The translations under genes were made by a program, and so were the position numbers. Shown in pieces: positions 14,229 to 22,708 of a stretch of DNA of 28,586 bases (position 1 is the first letter of the stretch; each line of letters opens with the position of its first letter). The stretch lies in NCBI GenBank assembly GCA_964388965.1, contig CAYMCP010000048.1, positions 1 to 28,586 on the forward strand. Reading direction: 5' to 3'. The DNA is from Albibeggiatoa sp964388965. Lineage in GTDB: Bacteria > Pseudomonadota > Gammaproteobacteria > Beggiatoales > Beggiatoaceae. The notes beneath the pieces were generated by a model that saw only the letters and a list, made by a program, of their open reading frames with translations, was not told the origin of the DNA and searched no databases.

Positions 14229-15870
14229 ACGCGGTATTTTCAGATGTTGGATCAGGTTCTTCTGCTACTGGGTCTGGTAATAATTCAACGACGATTGGTT
14301 GTTGCGAATACACCAACTCACCCGTTTCCAACATATAACCATAGTAAATCTGCAATACGCCCACCACTCCAAGTATGCCAGTGTAAGTAATAGGGCGTTC
14401 GTCACATCCTAAAACGACTGAATCCATCATAGTGAAATTTTTAAACCGAGTCACACTAACAGGAAGTATTTGCACTCTATACTCAGGCGTTAAAGTTACA
14501 TTTAATTCTAATCCAGTTAAATTATCAATATTACGATTCCACTCTACAATGTTACCTTTACTATTCAACATAAAAGTTTGTAATGCTTCAATTGGCGCGT
14601 TCATACTAGGTAAATAGCCAATTGCCACAACAATATCAGCCGTTTTTCCCACATGTCCTGGCTCTGGAATAATCACACCTCGAATATCCAATTGATCACT
14701 GGCATAAACTTGAATAGGACTACCATTAACTGATACACCTGTCGCAAATAAAGCTTTACTTTCAATAGGTTGCAAGGTATTATCAAAAGCAAAACTAGGT
14801 ATAACTTTAACATCTACCGTCGGAATAGTACGTTGAGAAATATCATCGGTCGGATTATTGGTTGCAAATATTTGAAAATTATCATACGCAAACATTAATC
14901 CTAATGTATCACGATGCGTTGAAGGCATATAATCATAACGTGCCAAATACACACCTGCTGCTTGAACATCTGTAAATTCATGGGGTTCAAATTCAACTTC
15001 TGCTAAATTAATAGCCAGATCACAATCTTGCGGATAATATTTCGCCCAACGCGAATTTAATGGATTAAGGCTAATCGTGTAACCCGAACGTAATTTTTCA
15101 AAACTGTATTCACTAATCCAAAACTGCTCACCATCTTGCACCACAAAACGCCCATCTTCGATATTTCGCCAATGTCGTATTAAATCAACCATTAAATTGC
15201 TCGTTGCATCAAAAGTAATGTTTTTAGCCGAAGCACCACCATTTATAAAATCTTCTTTTTTCCATAAAAATAATGAACTAAAATTTACCGCAGCATCCTC
15301 CGTTGAATAAAAAACCTTTCCAGTTTCAGTCCAACTCGGATCAACAACAAACAGCGTCATATCAGCCCAAAATAGAGAGCTACTAGCATTTAAAGCACGG
15401 GTAATATTATGTGGGAAACGTTCAGAATACAAATTAGGGGATGCACCGTCGTTTTGTACTGTATCTTGGGAAAAAGTATGAATTTTTGGTACAACTTCGC
15501 CTTCTTTATTAACTTCCGTTACATCTGAAACATTCAGAAAATTTGCAGTAACGCCTCCATAAAAACGTCCGCTAGGACGATCAGCACGATAATTTTTCCA
15601 ACGTTGGTCACGCGGACACATGGCAGGAGGATTAAAAGTTTGGTCAATTTTGAATGGACGGCACAATGACATATCGTTTTTAACGCCATCATTATTCAGA
15701 TCAAGGTCAAATTCAATCATCATTTTTTGATTATAAATTAATGAAGTTGGTGCTTCTTCACGAGTTGGTAGATATTCATCCCACCATTGCAAATATTTTA
15801 TTGATTCTGCCCCGCCATTTGATAAAACAAGCAACAAACTGACAAAAATTGATCTTGATATAAAAATCAT
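14218..15870 (-). CDS. Exported protein of unknown function with a calcium-loop-like motif
   Basis: No family recognised. The 550-residue product starts with a signal peptide (1-21, ending NGGAES). Near the N-terminus it has DLDLNNDGVKND (55-66), which has the Asp/Asn spacing of an EF-hand or dockerin-type calcium loop. Cys70 and Cys85 follow, with Cys283 and Cys489 later. The middle is rich in aromatic and beta-type sequence. The last 170 residues (about 380-532) look like a beta-sandwich-type domain ending YYGYMLETGELVYSQQPIVVEL, followed by an acidic Pro/Glu/Ser tail. There is no membrane anchor. The ATG at 15870 has GGGG 8 bases upstream. The pyruvyl transferase gene ends 75 bases upstream on the same strand, so they may be co-transcribed. 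A periplasmic or surface role is the most that can be inferred. Confidence 0.78.
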   Translation of the reverse strand: MIFISRSIFVSLLLVLSNGGAESIKYLQWWDEYLPTREEAPTSLIYNQKMMIEFDLDLNNDGVKNDMSLCRPFKIDQTFNPPAMCPRDQRWKNYRADRPSGRFYGGVTANFLNVSDVTEVNKEGEVVPKIHTFSQDTVQNDGASPNLYSERFPHNITRALNASSSLFWADMTLFVVDPSWTETGKVFYSTEDAAVNFSSLFLWKKEDFINGGASAKNITFDATSNLMVDLIRHWRNIEDGRFVVQDGEQFWISEYSFEKLRSGYTISLNPLNSRWAKYYPQDCDLAINLAEVEFEPHEFTDVQAAGVYLARYDYMPSTHRDTLGLMFAYDNFQIFATNNPTDDISQRTIPTVDVKVIPSFAFDNTLQPIESKALFATGVSVNGSPIQVYASDQLDIRGVIIPEPGHVGKTADIVVAIGYLPSMNAPIEALQTFMLNSKGNIVEWNRNIDNLTGLELNVTLTPEYRVQILPVSVTRFKNFTMMDSVVLGCDERPITYTGILGVVGVLQIYYGYMLETGELVYSQQPIVVELLPDPVAEEPDPTSENTASES

Positions 15871-15945
15871 AAAAAAACCCCGAAAATTTGATATATCGTA
15901 AATTTAGGTGAATACTTAGCACAAGTAGATAATTTTAACTTCCAT

Positions 15946-17226
15946 TTAATCTATAACATTATCAAACAATTGTAAAACTTTTTGTTGAATATGTGGAATA
16001 GTTTCGCGTAATTTTTTAGCTTTTTCATCGCGTTGCTGATAAATTTCATTAACACGTTGTAATACCTGTTTTTCTGTACGCAAATCAACCACCGTATCCG
16101 CTATGCCAACTGATTTGAATACGCCAATAAATTTACCACTGTACGCCAAACCAACGGCTGGAATACATTGCGAAATAGCTGCAATACAAGCGTGCATTCG
16201 AGAACCTATAAAAAAATCACATTGTGCAATTAAATATTTCACCTGTTTATGATTTAAATCAGCTTCCGCTAATACGATGCGTTCTGCATACTGAGCTTGC
16301 ATTTTTTCATATAAACGCTCACAAGCTAATGGATCGCTTTCTGGTAAATGCTTAGGCGCAATGACGTGAGAAACTAAAACAATAGCATGATCAGGCTGTT
16401 GTAAAAATTGATGAATTAAACCCTCAATAATATCGGGATAAAAATCTTTTAGATCAAACCAATCATCATCTTGCAAGCTTTTGTTGTATAGCAAGCCACT
16501 GACGTTTAATCCAATTATTTTTTTATCTTTGTTTTTTAATAATTGTAATTTTTTTATACTTTCAGTATCAATAAGTTCATATTCCAGTATAAACGCTAAA
16601 TCAGGACTAAATCGAATATTTTTTTTCGCAGCGTCCTTACCCAAAATTTGGGTGATATAATCAATACCTGCTTGATCACGGGAATAAATTACTTTGGCAT
16701 GTTTTAATAATATTTTAAGCATTAAACGTGAAATGCGATACTTGAACGGACCATAAGTCTGTGGGAGTAATATTAATGGTTTTCTAGCCAATAACACTAG
16801 GAATTTAAACATGTTTCCGCGTATTAGGCGTGGTAATTTATATAAATCAGTAAAACTATCACCACCGGTAATATCAGCGACAAAATCCACTTCTAACAGT
16901 GCATTAAAGCTCGCATTACGTTTACGCAAAAAAGTACGGAGAAATGGTAACAGGCGACTTAACAGTGCAACGATAAATAATAAATAAATATTCTGATGTT
17001 TGAATATATTACGACCATACCACAACTCCATGCGTTGAATGGTCACATTATGTTGCATGATATGTAGAGTTTGCGCTGATGTATCTTGATTATGGGTTGG
17101 AATCATAACTTCAGCGTCAGGCCAACGGGCATAAATACACTTTAAAGCAGATTCGGCTAGGGCACTTAAACCCATATTTGAAGTTTCCAACGAAGCACCT
17201 AATAACCAGATTTTCGGTCGTGCCAT
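15946..17226 (-). CDS. Polysaccharide pyruvyl transferase family protein
   Basis: Members add a ketal-linked pyruvate from phosphoenolpyruvate to sugars of exopolysaccharide or cell-wall polymers (CsaB/WcaK-like). The 426-residue protein begins with a nucleotide-fold-like strand and the family's LLGASLETSNMGLSALAES segment. It has GGDSFTD (121-127), LLPQTYGPF (153-161), YSRDQAG (181-187) and the C-terminal FFIGSRMHACIAAI (338-351), all typical. It carries no signal peptide and should act in the cytoplasm or at the inner face of the membrane. The ATG at 17226 is preceded by TAGGAG. No other polysaccharide cluster genes are adjacent; a UspA gene lies 76 bases upstream and an exported protein gene 75 bases downstream. 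The acceptor is unknown. Confidence 0.88.
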   Translation of the reverse strand: MARPKIWLLGASLETSNMGLSALAESALKCIYARWPDAEVMIPTHNQDTSAQTLHIMQHNVTIQRMELWYGRNIFKHQNIYLLFIVALLSRLLPFLRTFLRKRNASFNALLEVDFVADITGGDSFTDLYKLPRLIRGNMFKFLVLLARKPLILLPQTYGPFKYRISRLMLKILLKHAKVIYSRDQAGIDYITQILGKDAAKKNIRFSPDLAFILEYELIDTESIKKLQLLKNKDKKIIGLNVSGLLYNKSLQDDDWFDLKDFYPDIIEGLIHQFLQQPDHAIVLVSHVIAPKHLPESDPLACERLYEKMQAQYAERIVLAEADLNHKQVKYLIAQCDFFIGSRMHACIAAISQCIPAVGLAYSGKFIGVFKSVGIADTVVDLRTEKQVLQRVNEIYQQRDEKAKKLRETIPHIQQKVLQLFDNVID

Positions 17227-17302
17227 GTTTTTTCTCCTATTAATTTCAGTTACGTTACATAAAAATTAGGTTAGATTATCAATTTAAAATAATTTGTAAA
17301 TA

Positions 17303-17791
17303 TTATTTTTCTAATGGCACGATAAGAACAGGAATAGGGGATAATTGCATAACTTTATGCGCCGTCGAGCCAATTAAAAAATCAGATAAAGGATAATGCG
17401 AATGTGTCCCCATGACAATCAAATTTGCATTAATAATTTTAGCTTTATTTACAATGGCTTGTGCGGCTGGACCATCAACAACTAAACTGTCTGCAATAAG
17501 GTTACTCGCTGACGCAGTTGCATGTAGCTCTGTTTGGCAAAATGCTTCTAATTGTGTTTGTAATTTTTCACGGGCTTGATTAATCATTTTTTGATGAAAA
17601 TTTTCCGCCACATCTCTGGATAAATATGCCTCGACTAATGCTGTAGCAGAGTTATTAAGTGGTTCTAAAATATTCAGTAACGTAATTTGACTATGATATT
17701 GCCTCGCCAAACTCAGCGCGTAACGAAATACATGACGGGAGTTGTCGCTCATATCTGTTGCGTATAAAATATGTTGTATACTAGGTAACAT
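17303..17791 (-). CDS. Universal stress protein (UspA family)
   Basis: A single-domain Usp of 162 residues with the usual alpha/beta fold. The N-terminal strand and loop HILYATDMSDNS (7-18) and the terminal PIPVLIVPLEK strand are typical. The ATP-binding motif, normally G-x2-G-x9-G-S/T, reads G128-TH-S131-x9-G141-S142, so the second glycine is replaced by serine; ATP binding is likely but not certain. Family members respond to starvation, redox and respiratory stress. The ATG at 17791 has GGAG about 10 bases upstream. It lies 122 bases after tilS on the same strand and may have its own promoter. No partner is indicated by context. Confidence 0.93.
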   Translation of the reverse strand: MLPSIQHILYATDMSDNSRHVFRYALSLARQYHSQITLLNILEPLNNSATALVEAYLSRDVAENFHQKMINQAREKLQTQLEAFCQTELHATASASNLIADSLVVDGPAAQAIVNKAKIINANLIVMGTHSHYPLSDFLIGSTAHKVMQLSPIPVLIVPLEK

Positions 17792-17913
17792 CTTGATTTA
17801 ACTCCAATATTTTTTTAAAGGACAGCTTAACAATTAAACTTTGAGCGAGAACAATTAGCATCATTTCGTAGAGCGGGTTATTTAACTTGCTCAATGTCCA
17901 TCCTAACGCGAGA

Positions 17914-19209
17914 TTATACATTAAAATCCCATTCAAACATCCAACCTTCATCTTGCGCCTGAAACCGCTCATCTATACCAATTCTTGGAATGGCAACTAA
18001 TTGATTATCTAAATAAATCAAAGGAATAAATGGACGTAACCAAGGTGGAATATATGATTGTTGTAATAATTTCTTCACACTGCGCAAATGTCCACGTAAA
18101 TATAATTTTTCACCGCCTTGCCGAAATTTTATTTTTAATTCTCCTTGAGTTTGTAAACCACTTTTTTTTGTTAAAATAGCTGTTAATTTTCCTATTGGTA
18201 AAGTTAAAATTTTATCTGGATGCCATTTAAATACAATCCCTTTCTGCGGTATAGATGGTAGTGTAGACATAGCAAATAATGTATTTTGATAACGTCGAAT
18301 TTCCACATTTTTCCATTTAATTAATGGCTGCGCATCAGGTTTAGCTTGAATACATTCAGTTAAAATTTGTTGTAAATGCAAAGCAGAGGGCATAATAAAA
18401 TTCTTTGATTTCAACCAGTAACGAATAACATTGCGTTGTCGTGCGATTGATAAATTTTGTAGCGGCTCAATTTTTAGACTTTGCTGCAAAGTGGTGCAAG
18501 TTTGTAAATCTTGTCGGGCTAATTCTTGTAATAACTGATTTGCTTCCGCTTGATGTTGTGCGACACGCTGTAATGTCTGCGTAATATGCGACCAACGTTG
18601 TGATAACTTGGGAATAATCTCATGTCGGAGAAAATTACGCTCAAAACGGCTATTTTGATTACTTACATCTTCAACCCATTGTAATTGATGTTGTTTTGCG
18701 TAATCTAATATTTTTTGCCGCGAACAAGTTAAAAAAGGTCGTCCTAACCAGCCTAATCCTAATCGACTCAAACTTGGCATTGCCGCCAACCCCGCAACAC
18801 CTGCACCACGAAATAATTGTAATAATATCGTTTCTACTTGATCATTAGCATGTTGCGCGGTTAATACAAGATCATTTTCAGCAATAATATTTTGTATCGC
18901 CTGATAACGCGCTTCTCGTGCCAAAGCTTCAATACTATCGCCACAATTAATATTAATTTGTACGTGGATTAAGTGAAAATCAACTTGTAATTGTTGACAA
19001 ATCTGCGAACAATGTCTTGCCCAATCATCAGCTTGCACTTGCAAACCATGATGAATATGAATAACGTGCAATTTCGTGGATAAAGTTTGTTGTGCTAGAT
19101 GCAATAAAACGTGGGAATCCACTCCCCCACTGTATGCAATCCATATATTTTGAGTTGTGGGGAATGGAGCTAAAAAATCTGAAAGTTGCGTTTTGAGTAA
19201 ATTAGACAT
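17914..19209 (-). CDS. tilS: tRNA(Ile)-lysidine synthetase
   Basis: Ligates lysine to the wobble cytidine of the tRNA-Ile CAU anticodon using ATP, so that the tRNA reads AUA; essential and cytoplasmic. The PP-loop SGGVDS is at residues 27-32. The substrate-recognition block HIHHGLQVQADDWA, the TAQHANDQVET segment and LFRGAGVAGLAAM follow in family order. The C-terminal TilS domain (GHLRSVKKLLQQSYIPPWLR) is present. I chose the ATG at 19209 (431 residues). The in-frame ATG at 19236 would add MYNLSYHEI, which the family lacks, and that codon lies upstream of a perfect -10 hexamer at 19228-19233 whose start point would fall near 19221. Neither start has a strong ribosome binding site. Confidence 0.95.
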   Translation of the reverse strand: MSNLLKTQLSDFLAPFPTTQNIWIAYSGGVDSHVLLHLAQQTLSTKLHVIHIHHGLQVQADDWARHCSQICQQLQVDFHLIHVQININCGDSIEALAREARYQAIQNIIAENDLVLTAQHANDQVETILLQLFRGAGVAGLAAMPSLSRLGLGWLGRPFLTCSRQKILDYAKQHQLQWVEDVSNQNSRFERNFLRHEIIPKLSQRWSHITQTLQRVAQHQAEANQLLQELARQDLQTCTTLQQSLKIEPLQNLSIARQRNVIRYWLKSKNFIMPSALHLQQILTECIQAKPDAQPLIKWKNVEIRRYQNTLFAMSTLPSIPQKGIVFKWHPDKILTLPIGKLTAILTKKSGLQTQGELKIKFRQGGEKLYLRGHLRSVKKLLQQSYIPPWLRPFIPLIYLDNQLVAIPRIGIDERFQAQDEGWMFEWDFNV

Positions 19210-19227
19210 TATTTCATGATAGGACAG

Positions 19228-19233
19228 ATTATA
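19228..19233 (-). promoter_or_regulatory. -10 hexamer (TATAAT) just upstream of tilS
   Basis: On the minus strand TATAAT lies at 19233-19228. The 17-base-spaced -35 (19256-19251, TAAACT) matches only 3 of 6. A start near 19221 would give a leader of about 12 bases for the ATG at 19209 and exclude the ATG at 19236. Confidence 0.35.
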
Positions 19234-19345
19234 CACATTTCTATGCAGTAAGTTTATGAAAAATTTGTAAAAATATAGACGAATGATTACAAATAATTCA
19301 TTTTGAACCGCTTGCAGTCGAAAATGTGAATATAAACAGAACCCT

Positions 19346-20116
19346 TTAATTTATAACAATATTTTCAACTTCACTGATGCCTGCATAATCGGGATAGTTT
19401 GCTTTTAAAACACGCATTGTATCTTCATACAAAGGATGTAACGCTAAAATTTTATAAGCTTTTGCCATTAAAGTTAGTGCCTCTGGCATATCTGGCGAAT
19501 TCGGATAGCCTTCAACGACTGTCTTAGCGCGATTCGCAGCCGCTAAAAATGCTTCACGTTTAATATAATATTCAGCAACATGTAATTCATATTTCGCTAA
19601 ATTATTGTATAAATAAACCATTCGTTGCCGCGCATCTTCGCTATACTTACTATTGGGAAAACGCTCAACTAATTCGGAAAAATTCTCAAATGAGGCTTTA
19701 ATAGCAGATGCGTCGCGCTGTGATTTATCTAATTGTATAACGCGGTCAAGTAGACCTGAATTCATTTCAAAATATACTAACCCTTTGAGATAATAAGCAT
19801 AATCAATATTTGGATGACTCGGATAAAATTTTATAAAACGGTCAGCAACCCCAATTGCAGATTCAGGTTCGCTATATTTATAATAGGCGTAAATCATATC
19901 CAACTGCGCTTGCTGTGCATAACGCCCCAGTGGATAACGCGCTTCTAATATTTCATAATAACGAATTGCAGAATCAAAATCGCTTTCATTGAGAAATTTT
20001 CGCGCCTCTGCATAGATTTGCTGCGCAGTCCAATCCGCAGTCCGATCCTCTGTATCACGTAAACTACTACAACTGGCGATGAACAAACAAATTGTAATCA
20101 AAAGTAATTTTTTCAT
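19346..20116 (-). CDS. bamD: Outer membrane protein assembly factor BamD (lipoprotein)
   Basis: Essential lipoprotein of the BAM complex that, with BamA, inserts beta-barrel proteins into the outer membrane. The ATG at 20116 gives a classical lipoprotein signal, MKKLLLITICLFIASC, with lipobox IASC and lipidated Cys16; residue +2 is Ser, which allows outer-membrane sorting. The 256-residue protein (E. coli 245) is built of about five TPR-like helical hairpins, including FDSAIRYYEILEARYPLGRYA, YPSHPNIDYAYYLKGLVYF and the RFPNSKYSEDARQRMVYL repeat. An upstream ATG at 20152 would add MCCRHCFLVIKI, spoil the signal peptide and overlap rluD. The divergent rluD start is only 21 bases away. Confidence 0.96.
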   Translation of the reverse strand: MKKLLLITICLFIASCSSLRDTEDRTADWTAQQIYAEARKFLNESDFDSAIRYYEILEARYPLGRYAQQAQLDMIYAYYKYSEPESAIGVADRFIKFYPSHPNIDYAYYLKGLVYFEMNSGLLDRVIQLDKSQRDASAIKASFENFSELVERFPNSKYSEDARQRMVYLYNNLAKYELHVAEYYIKREAFLAAANRAKTVVEGYPNSPDMPEALTLMAKAYKILALHPLYEDTMRVLKANYPDYAGISEVENIVIN

Positions 20117-20137
20117 AATTTTTATAACTAGAAAACA

Positions 20138-21085
20138 ATGACGACAACACATTTTAGCACAGAAATTCCTTTGACAATGAGCGGATTGCGTTTAGATAAA
20201 GCATTAGCTGAATTATTTCCAAATTATTCGCGGGCACGCTTACAGCAGTGGATTAAACAAGGCGCAGTATTGGTTGACGATGAGCCTATGCGCGGTAAAG
20301 ATAAAGTACAAGGTGGGGAGCAAATTGAAATTCAAGCCGATATTCCGCAAGCGGTAACGTGGAAAGCGCAACACATGCCATTAAATATTTGTTATGAAGA
20401 TGAGGATATTATTGTCATTAATAAACCTGCGGGACTGGTCGTACATCCCGGTGCGGGTAATCAAGATAATACATTGGTTAATGCGCTGCTATATCACGCG
20501 CCAGAATTGGATAAAATTCCCCGTGCGGGCATTATTCACCGTTTAGATAAAGAAACTAGTGGCATACTCGTCGTTGCGCGCTCTTTAACTGCGCATACAC
20601 ATTTAACTGAACAATTACAAAATCGTAAATTTTTACGTGAATATCAAACTGTTGTTAATGGTGTAATGATTTCTGGCGGTACGATTAATGAGCCAATTGG
20701 TCGTCACCCTAGTTTACGCACACGTATGGCAGTAACAGAAAATGGTAGACCGGCAATCTCCCATTATCGAATTAAAAATAAATTTCGGGCGCATACACAT
20801 TTAACTGTGAAATTGGAAACCGGGCGAACGCATCAAATTCGAGTGCATTTAGCGTATATCAATTATCCACTCGTCGGCGACCCTATGTATGGTAAGCGGT
20901 TGATTTTACCGAAACAAAGCGATGAAGTATGTAAACAAGTGCTGCAAAATTTTAAACGCCAAGCCCTACATGCCACAACTTTGGGTTTACAACATCCAAG
21001 CAAACAAGAATGGATGCAATGGTCAGTGCCCGTGCCCGAAGATATGCAGCAATTACTAGATGTGTTAGAATGTGATATAAGATAA
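20138..21085 (+). CDS. rluD: 23S rRNA pseudouridine(1911/1915/1917) synthase
   Basis: Isomerises three uridines of helix 69 of 23S rRNA, important for ribosome assembly. The 315-residue protein has an N-terminal S4 RNA-binding domain (about 15-75, GLRLDKALAELFPNYSRARL) and a RluA-type catalytic domain. The catalytic aspartate is Asp137 in HRLDKETSG (134-142). INKPAGLVVHPG (94-105) and GRTHQIRVHLAYINYPLVGDPMYG are standard motifs. The length is close to E. coli RluD (326). The ATG at 20138 has no clear Shine-Dalgarno sequence. The divergent arrangement with bamD is conserved in gammaproteobacteria; the yfiH homologue that often follows rluD is absent here, and sthA follows instead. Confidence 0.96.
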   Translation: MTTTHFSTEIPLTMSGLRLDKALAELFPNYSRARLQQWIKQGAVLVDDEPMRGKDKVQGGEQIEIQADIPQAVTWKAQHMPLNICYEDEDIIVINKPAGLVVHPGAGNQDNTLVNALLYHAPELDKIPRAGIIHRLDKETSGILVVARSLTAHTHLTEQLQNRKFLREYQTVVNGVMISGGTINEPIGRHPSLRTRMAVTENGRPAISHYRIKNKFRAHTHLTVKLETGRTHQIRVHLAYINYPLVGDPMYGKRLILPKQSDEVCKQVLQNFKRQALHATTLGLQHPSKQEWMQWSVPVPEDMQQLLDVLECDIR

Positions 21086-21109
21086 TCATTTTTTATACCC
21101 CACAAGTTA

Positions 21110-21138
21110 TTTATATAGACGGCAAGATAATATATAAT
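21110..21138 (+). promoter_or_regulatory. Predicted sigma-70 promoter for sthA
   Basis: -35 TTTATA (21110-21115, 4 of 6), 17-base spacer, perfect -10 TATAAT (21133-21138). The start would be near 21145, about 38 bases before the ATG at 21183. The surrounding sequence is very AT-rich, so chance matches are common. Confidence 0.4.
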
Positions 21139-21182
21139 TATTATTTTTGATTCCCATTAGGAATATTAATGGATAGTTGTCT

Positions 21183-22592
21183 ATGAATAAAATAAAACAA
21201 TACGATGTTATCGTAGTCGGAAGTGGACCCGGTGGGGAAGGTGCTACGATTAAATGCGCAAAAGAAGGCTATCATGTTGCTATTATTGAAAAATATCACC
21301 GTGTTGGTGGAGGATGCACACATTGGGGCACCATCCCAAGTAAATCTTTACGTCATGAGGTGCAACGTCTAGTTGCCTTTAAAAACAATCCGTTATTTGA
21401 AGACGTAGTATCACAACTTAGTATTCAATATCCGCAATTACTCAAATCAGCAGAAACGGTTATTCGTAAACAATCCAAGATGCGTAAAGGATTTTATGAA
21501 CGAAATCAAATTGATATAATTTCAGGTCACGCACGATTTATTGATAAAAATACTATTGAAGTTCAACAACCGAACGGTGCTAGAGAACGTTATCAAGCAC
21601 CCGCTTTTGTTATTGCAACGGGTTCATCTCCTTACCACCCAAACGATATTGATTTTAATCATCCACGCATTCATGACAGCGATACAATTTTAAATCTACA
21701 GCAAACACCTAAATCTATTAGCATTTATGGCGCGGGTGTAATTGGTTGTGAGTATGCCTCAATTTTTCGTGGATTAGATGTAAAAGTTAATTTGATTAAT
21801 ACGCGCGATCGGTTGTTATCATTTTTAGACGACGAGATCAGCGATGCGTTAAGCTATCACCTGCGCCAACAGGGCACAGTAATTCGACACAATGAAACGT
21901 ATGATACGATTGAGGCAAATGATGAAAATGTCACAATTCGATTAAAATCAGGTAAAGTGATTCAAACTGAATTTTTCTTATTTGCCAATGGTCGCAGCGG
22001 TAATTCACACAATTTAGGTTTGAAAGAGATTGATTTAGCAACCAATAATCGTGGGCAAATTGAAATTAATGAAAATTATCAAACTTCCATTCCACACATC
22101 TATGCAGTAGGTGATATTGTCGGTTATCCGAGTTTAGCCAGTGCCGCTTATGATCAAGGTCGATTTGCTGCGACGCATATTGTGCATGGAGAATGCGAAT
22201 ATAGCCTAGTCACGCACATTCCTACCGGCATTTATACCAGTCCAGAAATCAGCTCTATAGGGCGCACTGAGGTCGAACTCACCGCAGAACACATCCCTTA
22301 TGAAGTCGGTCATTCTTTTTTTAAAAGCTTGGCTCGTGCACAAATTACGGGACATACGGTAGGGATGTTAAAAATTTTATTTCATCGTGAAACGTTAGAA
22401 ATTTTAGGTATTCACTGTTTTGGACGTGATGCTGTAGAAATTGTCCATATTGGGCAGGCAATTATGGCGCAGAAAGGTGAGGCAAATTCACTCATGTATT
22501 TTATTAATACAACTTTTAATTATCCGACTATGGCGGAAGCATACCGTGTAGCTGCATTAAATGGTTATAATCGAGTGTACGGTATTTCTTAA
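21183..22592 (+). CDS. sthA: Soluble (Si-specific) NAD(P)+ transhydrogenase
   Basis: FAD-dependent cytoplasmic enzyme that passes hydride between NADPH and NAD+, mainly reoxidising excess NADPH. The 469-residue product is very close to E. coli SthA/UdhA throughout. It has the FAD-binding GSGPGGEG (13-20), the NAD-binding GAGVIGCEYAS (182-192), the second FAD block YAVGDIVGYPSLASAAYDQGR, and the C-terminal NTTFNYPTMAEAYRVAALNG. At GGGCTHWGT (42-50) the second cysteine of the disulfide reductase CxxxxC pair is Thr50, as in true SthA, separating it from lipoamide dehydrogenase and mercuric reductase. I chose the ATG at 21183; an in-frame TTG two codons upstream (21177) is possible. Together with pntAA-AB-B this gives the genome both transhydrogenase types. 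Confidence 0.96.
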   Translation: MNKIKQYDVIVVGSGPGGEGATIKCAKEGYHVAIIEKYHRVGGGCTHWGTIPSKSLRHEVQRLVAFKNNPLFEDVVSQLSIQYPQLLKSAETVIRKQSKMRKGFYERNQIDIISGHARFIDKNTIEVQQPNGARERYQAPAFVIATGSSPYHPNDIDFNHPRIHDSDTILNLQQTPKSISIYGAGVIGCEYASIFRGLDVKVNLINTRDRLLSFLDDEISDALSYHLRQQGTVIRHNETYDTIEANDENVTIRLKSGKVIQTEFFLFANGRSGNSHNLGLKEIDLATNNRGQIEINENYQTSIPHIYAVGDIVGYPSLASAAYDQGRFAATHIVHGECEYSLVTHIPTGIYTSPEISSIGRTEVELTAEHIPYEVGHSFFKSLARAQITGHTVGMLKILFHRETLEILGIHCFGRDAVEIVHIGQAIMAQKGEANSLMYFINTTFNYPTMAEAYRVAALNGYNRVYGIS

Positions 22593-22652
22593 TGTAAATT
22601 TTTAAAATCAGAAGCGACCGAAATCCACATTGCCTACTTGACTTTGAGAACC

Positions 22653-22681
22653 TTGACAATTCAGAATGTCACTTGTAAAAC
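22653..22681 (+). promoter_or_regulatory. Predicted sigma-70 promoter for glyS
   Basis: Perfect -35 TTGACA (22653-22658), 17-base spacer, -10 TAAAAC (22676-22681, 4 of 6). It lies in the 116-base gap between sthA and glyS, with a start expected near 22688, about 20 bases before the ATG at 22709. It supports separate expression of glyS from sthA. Confidence 0.45.
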
Positions 22682-22708
22682 CAATTGCACATAAAAGGAT
22701 TTTATAAA

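Noticed and set aside
17781..17972. Small 63-residue protein between tilS and the usp gene
   Set aside because: It overlaps the end of tilS and the start of usp in another frame, has no ribosome binding site and resembles nothing known.
21183..22592. Dihydrolipoamide dehydrogenase or mercuric reductase
   Set aside because: The redox-active CxxxxC pair is missing its second Cys (CTHWGT) and the sequence follows SthA from end to end.
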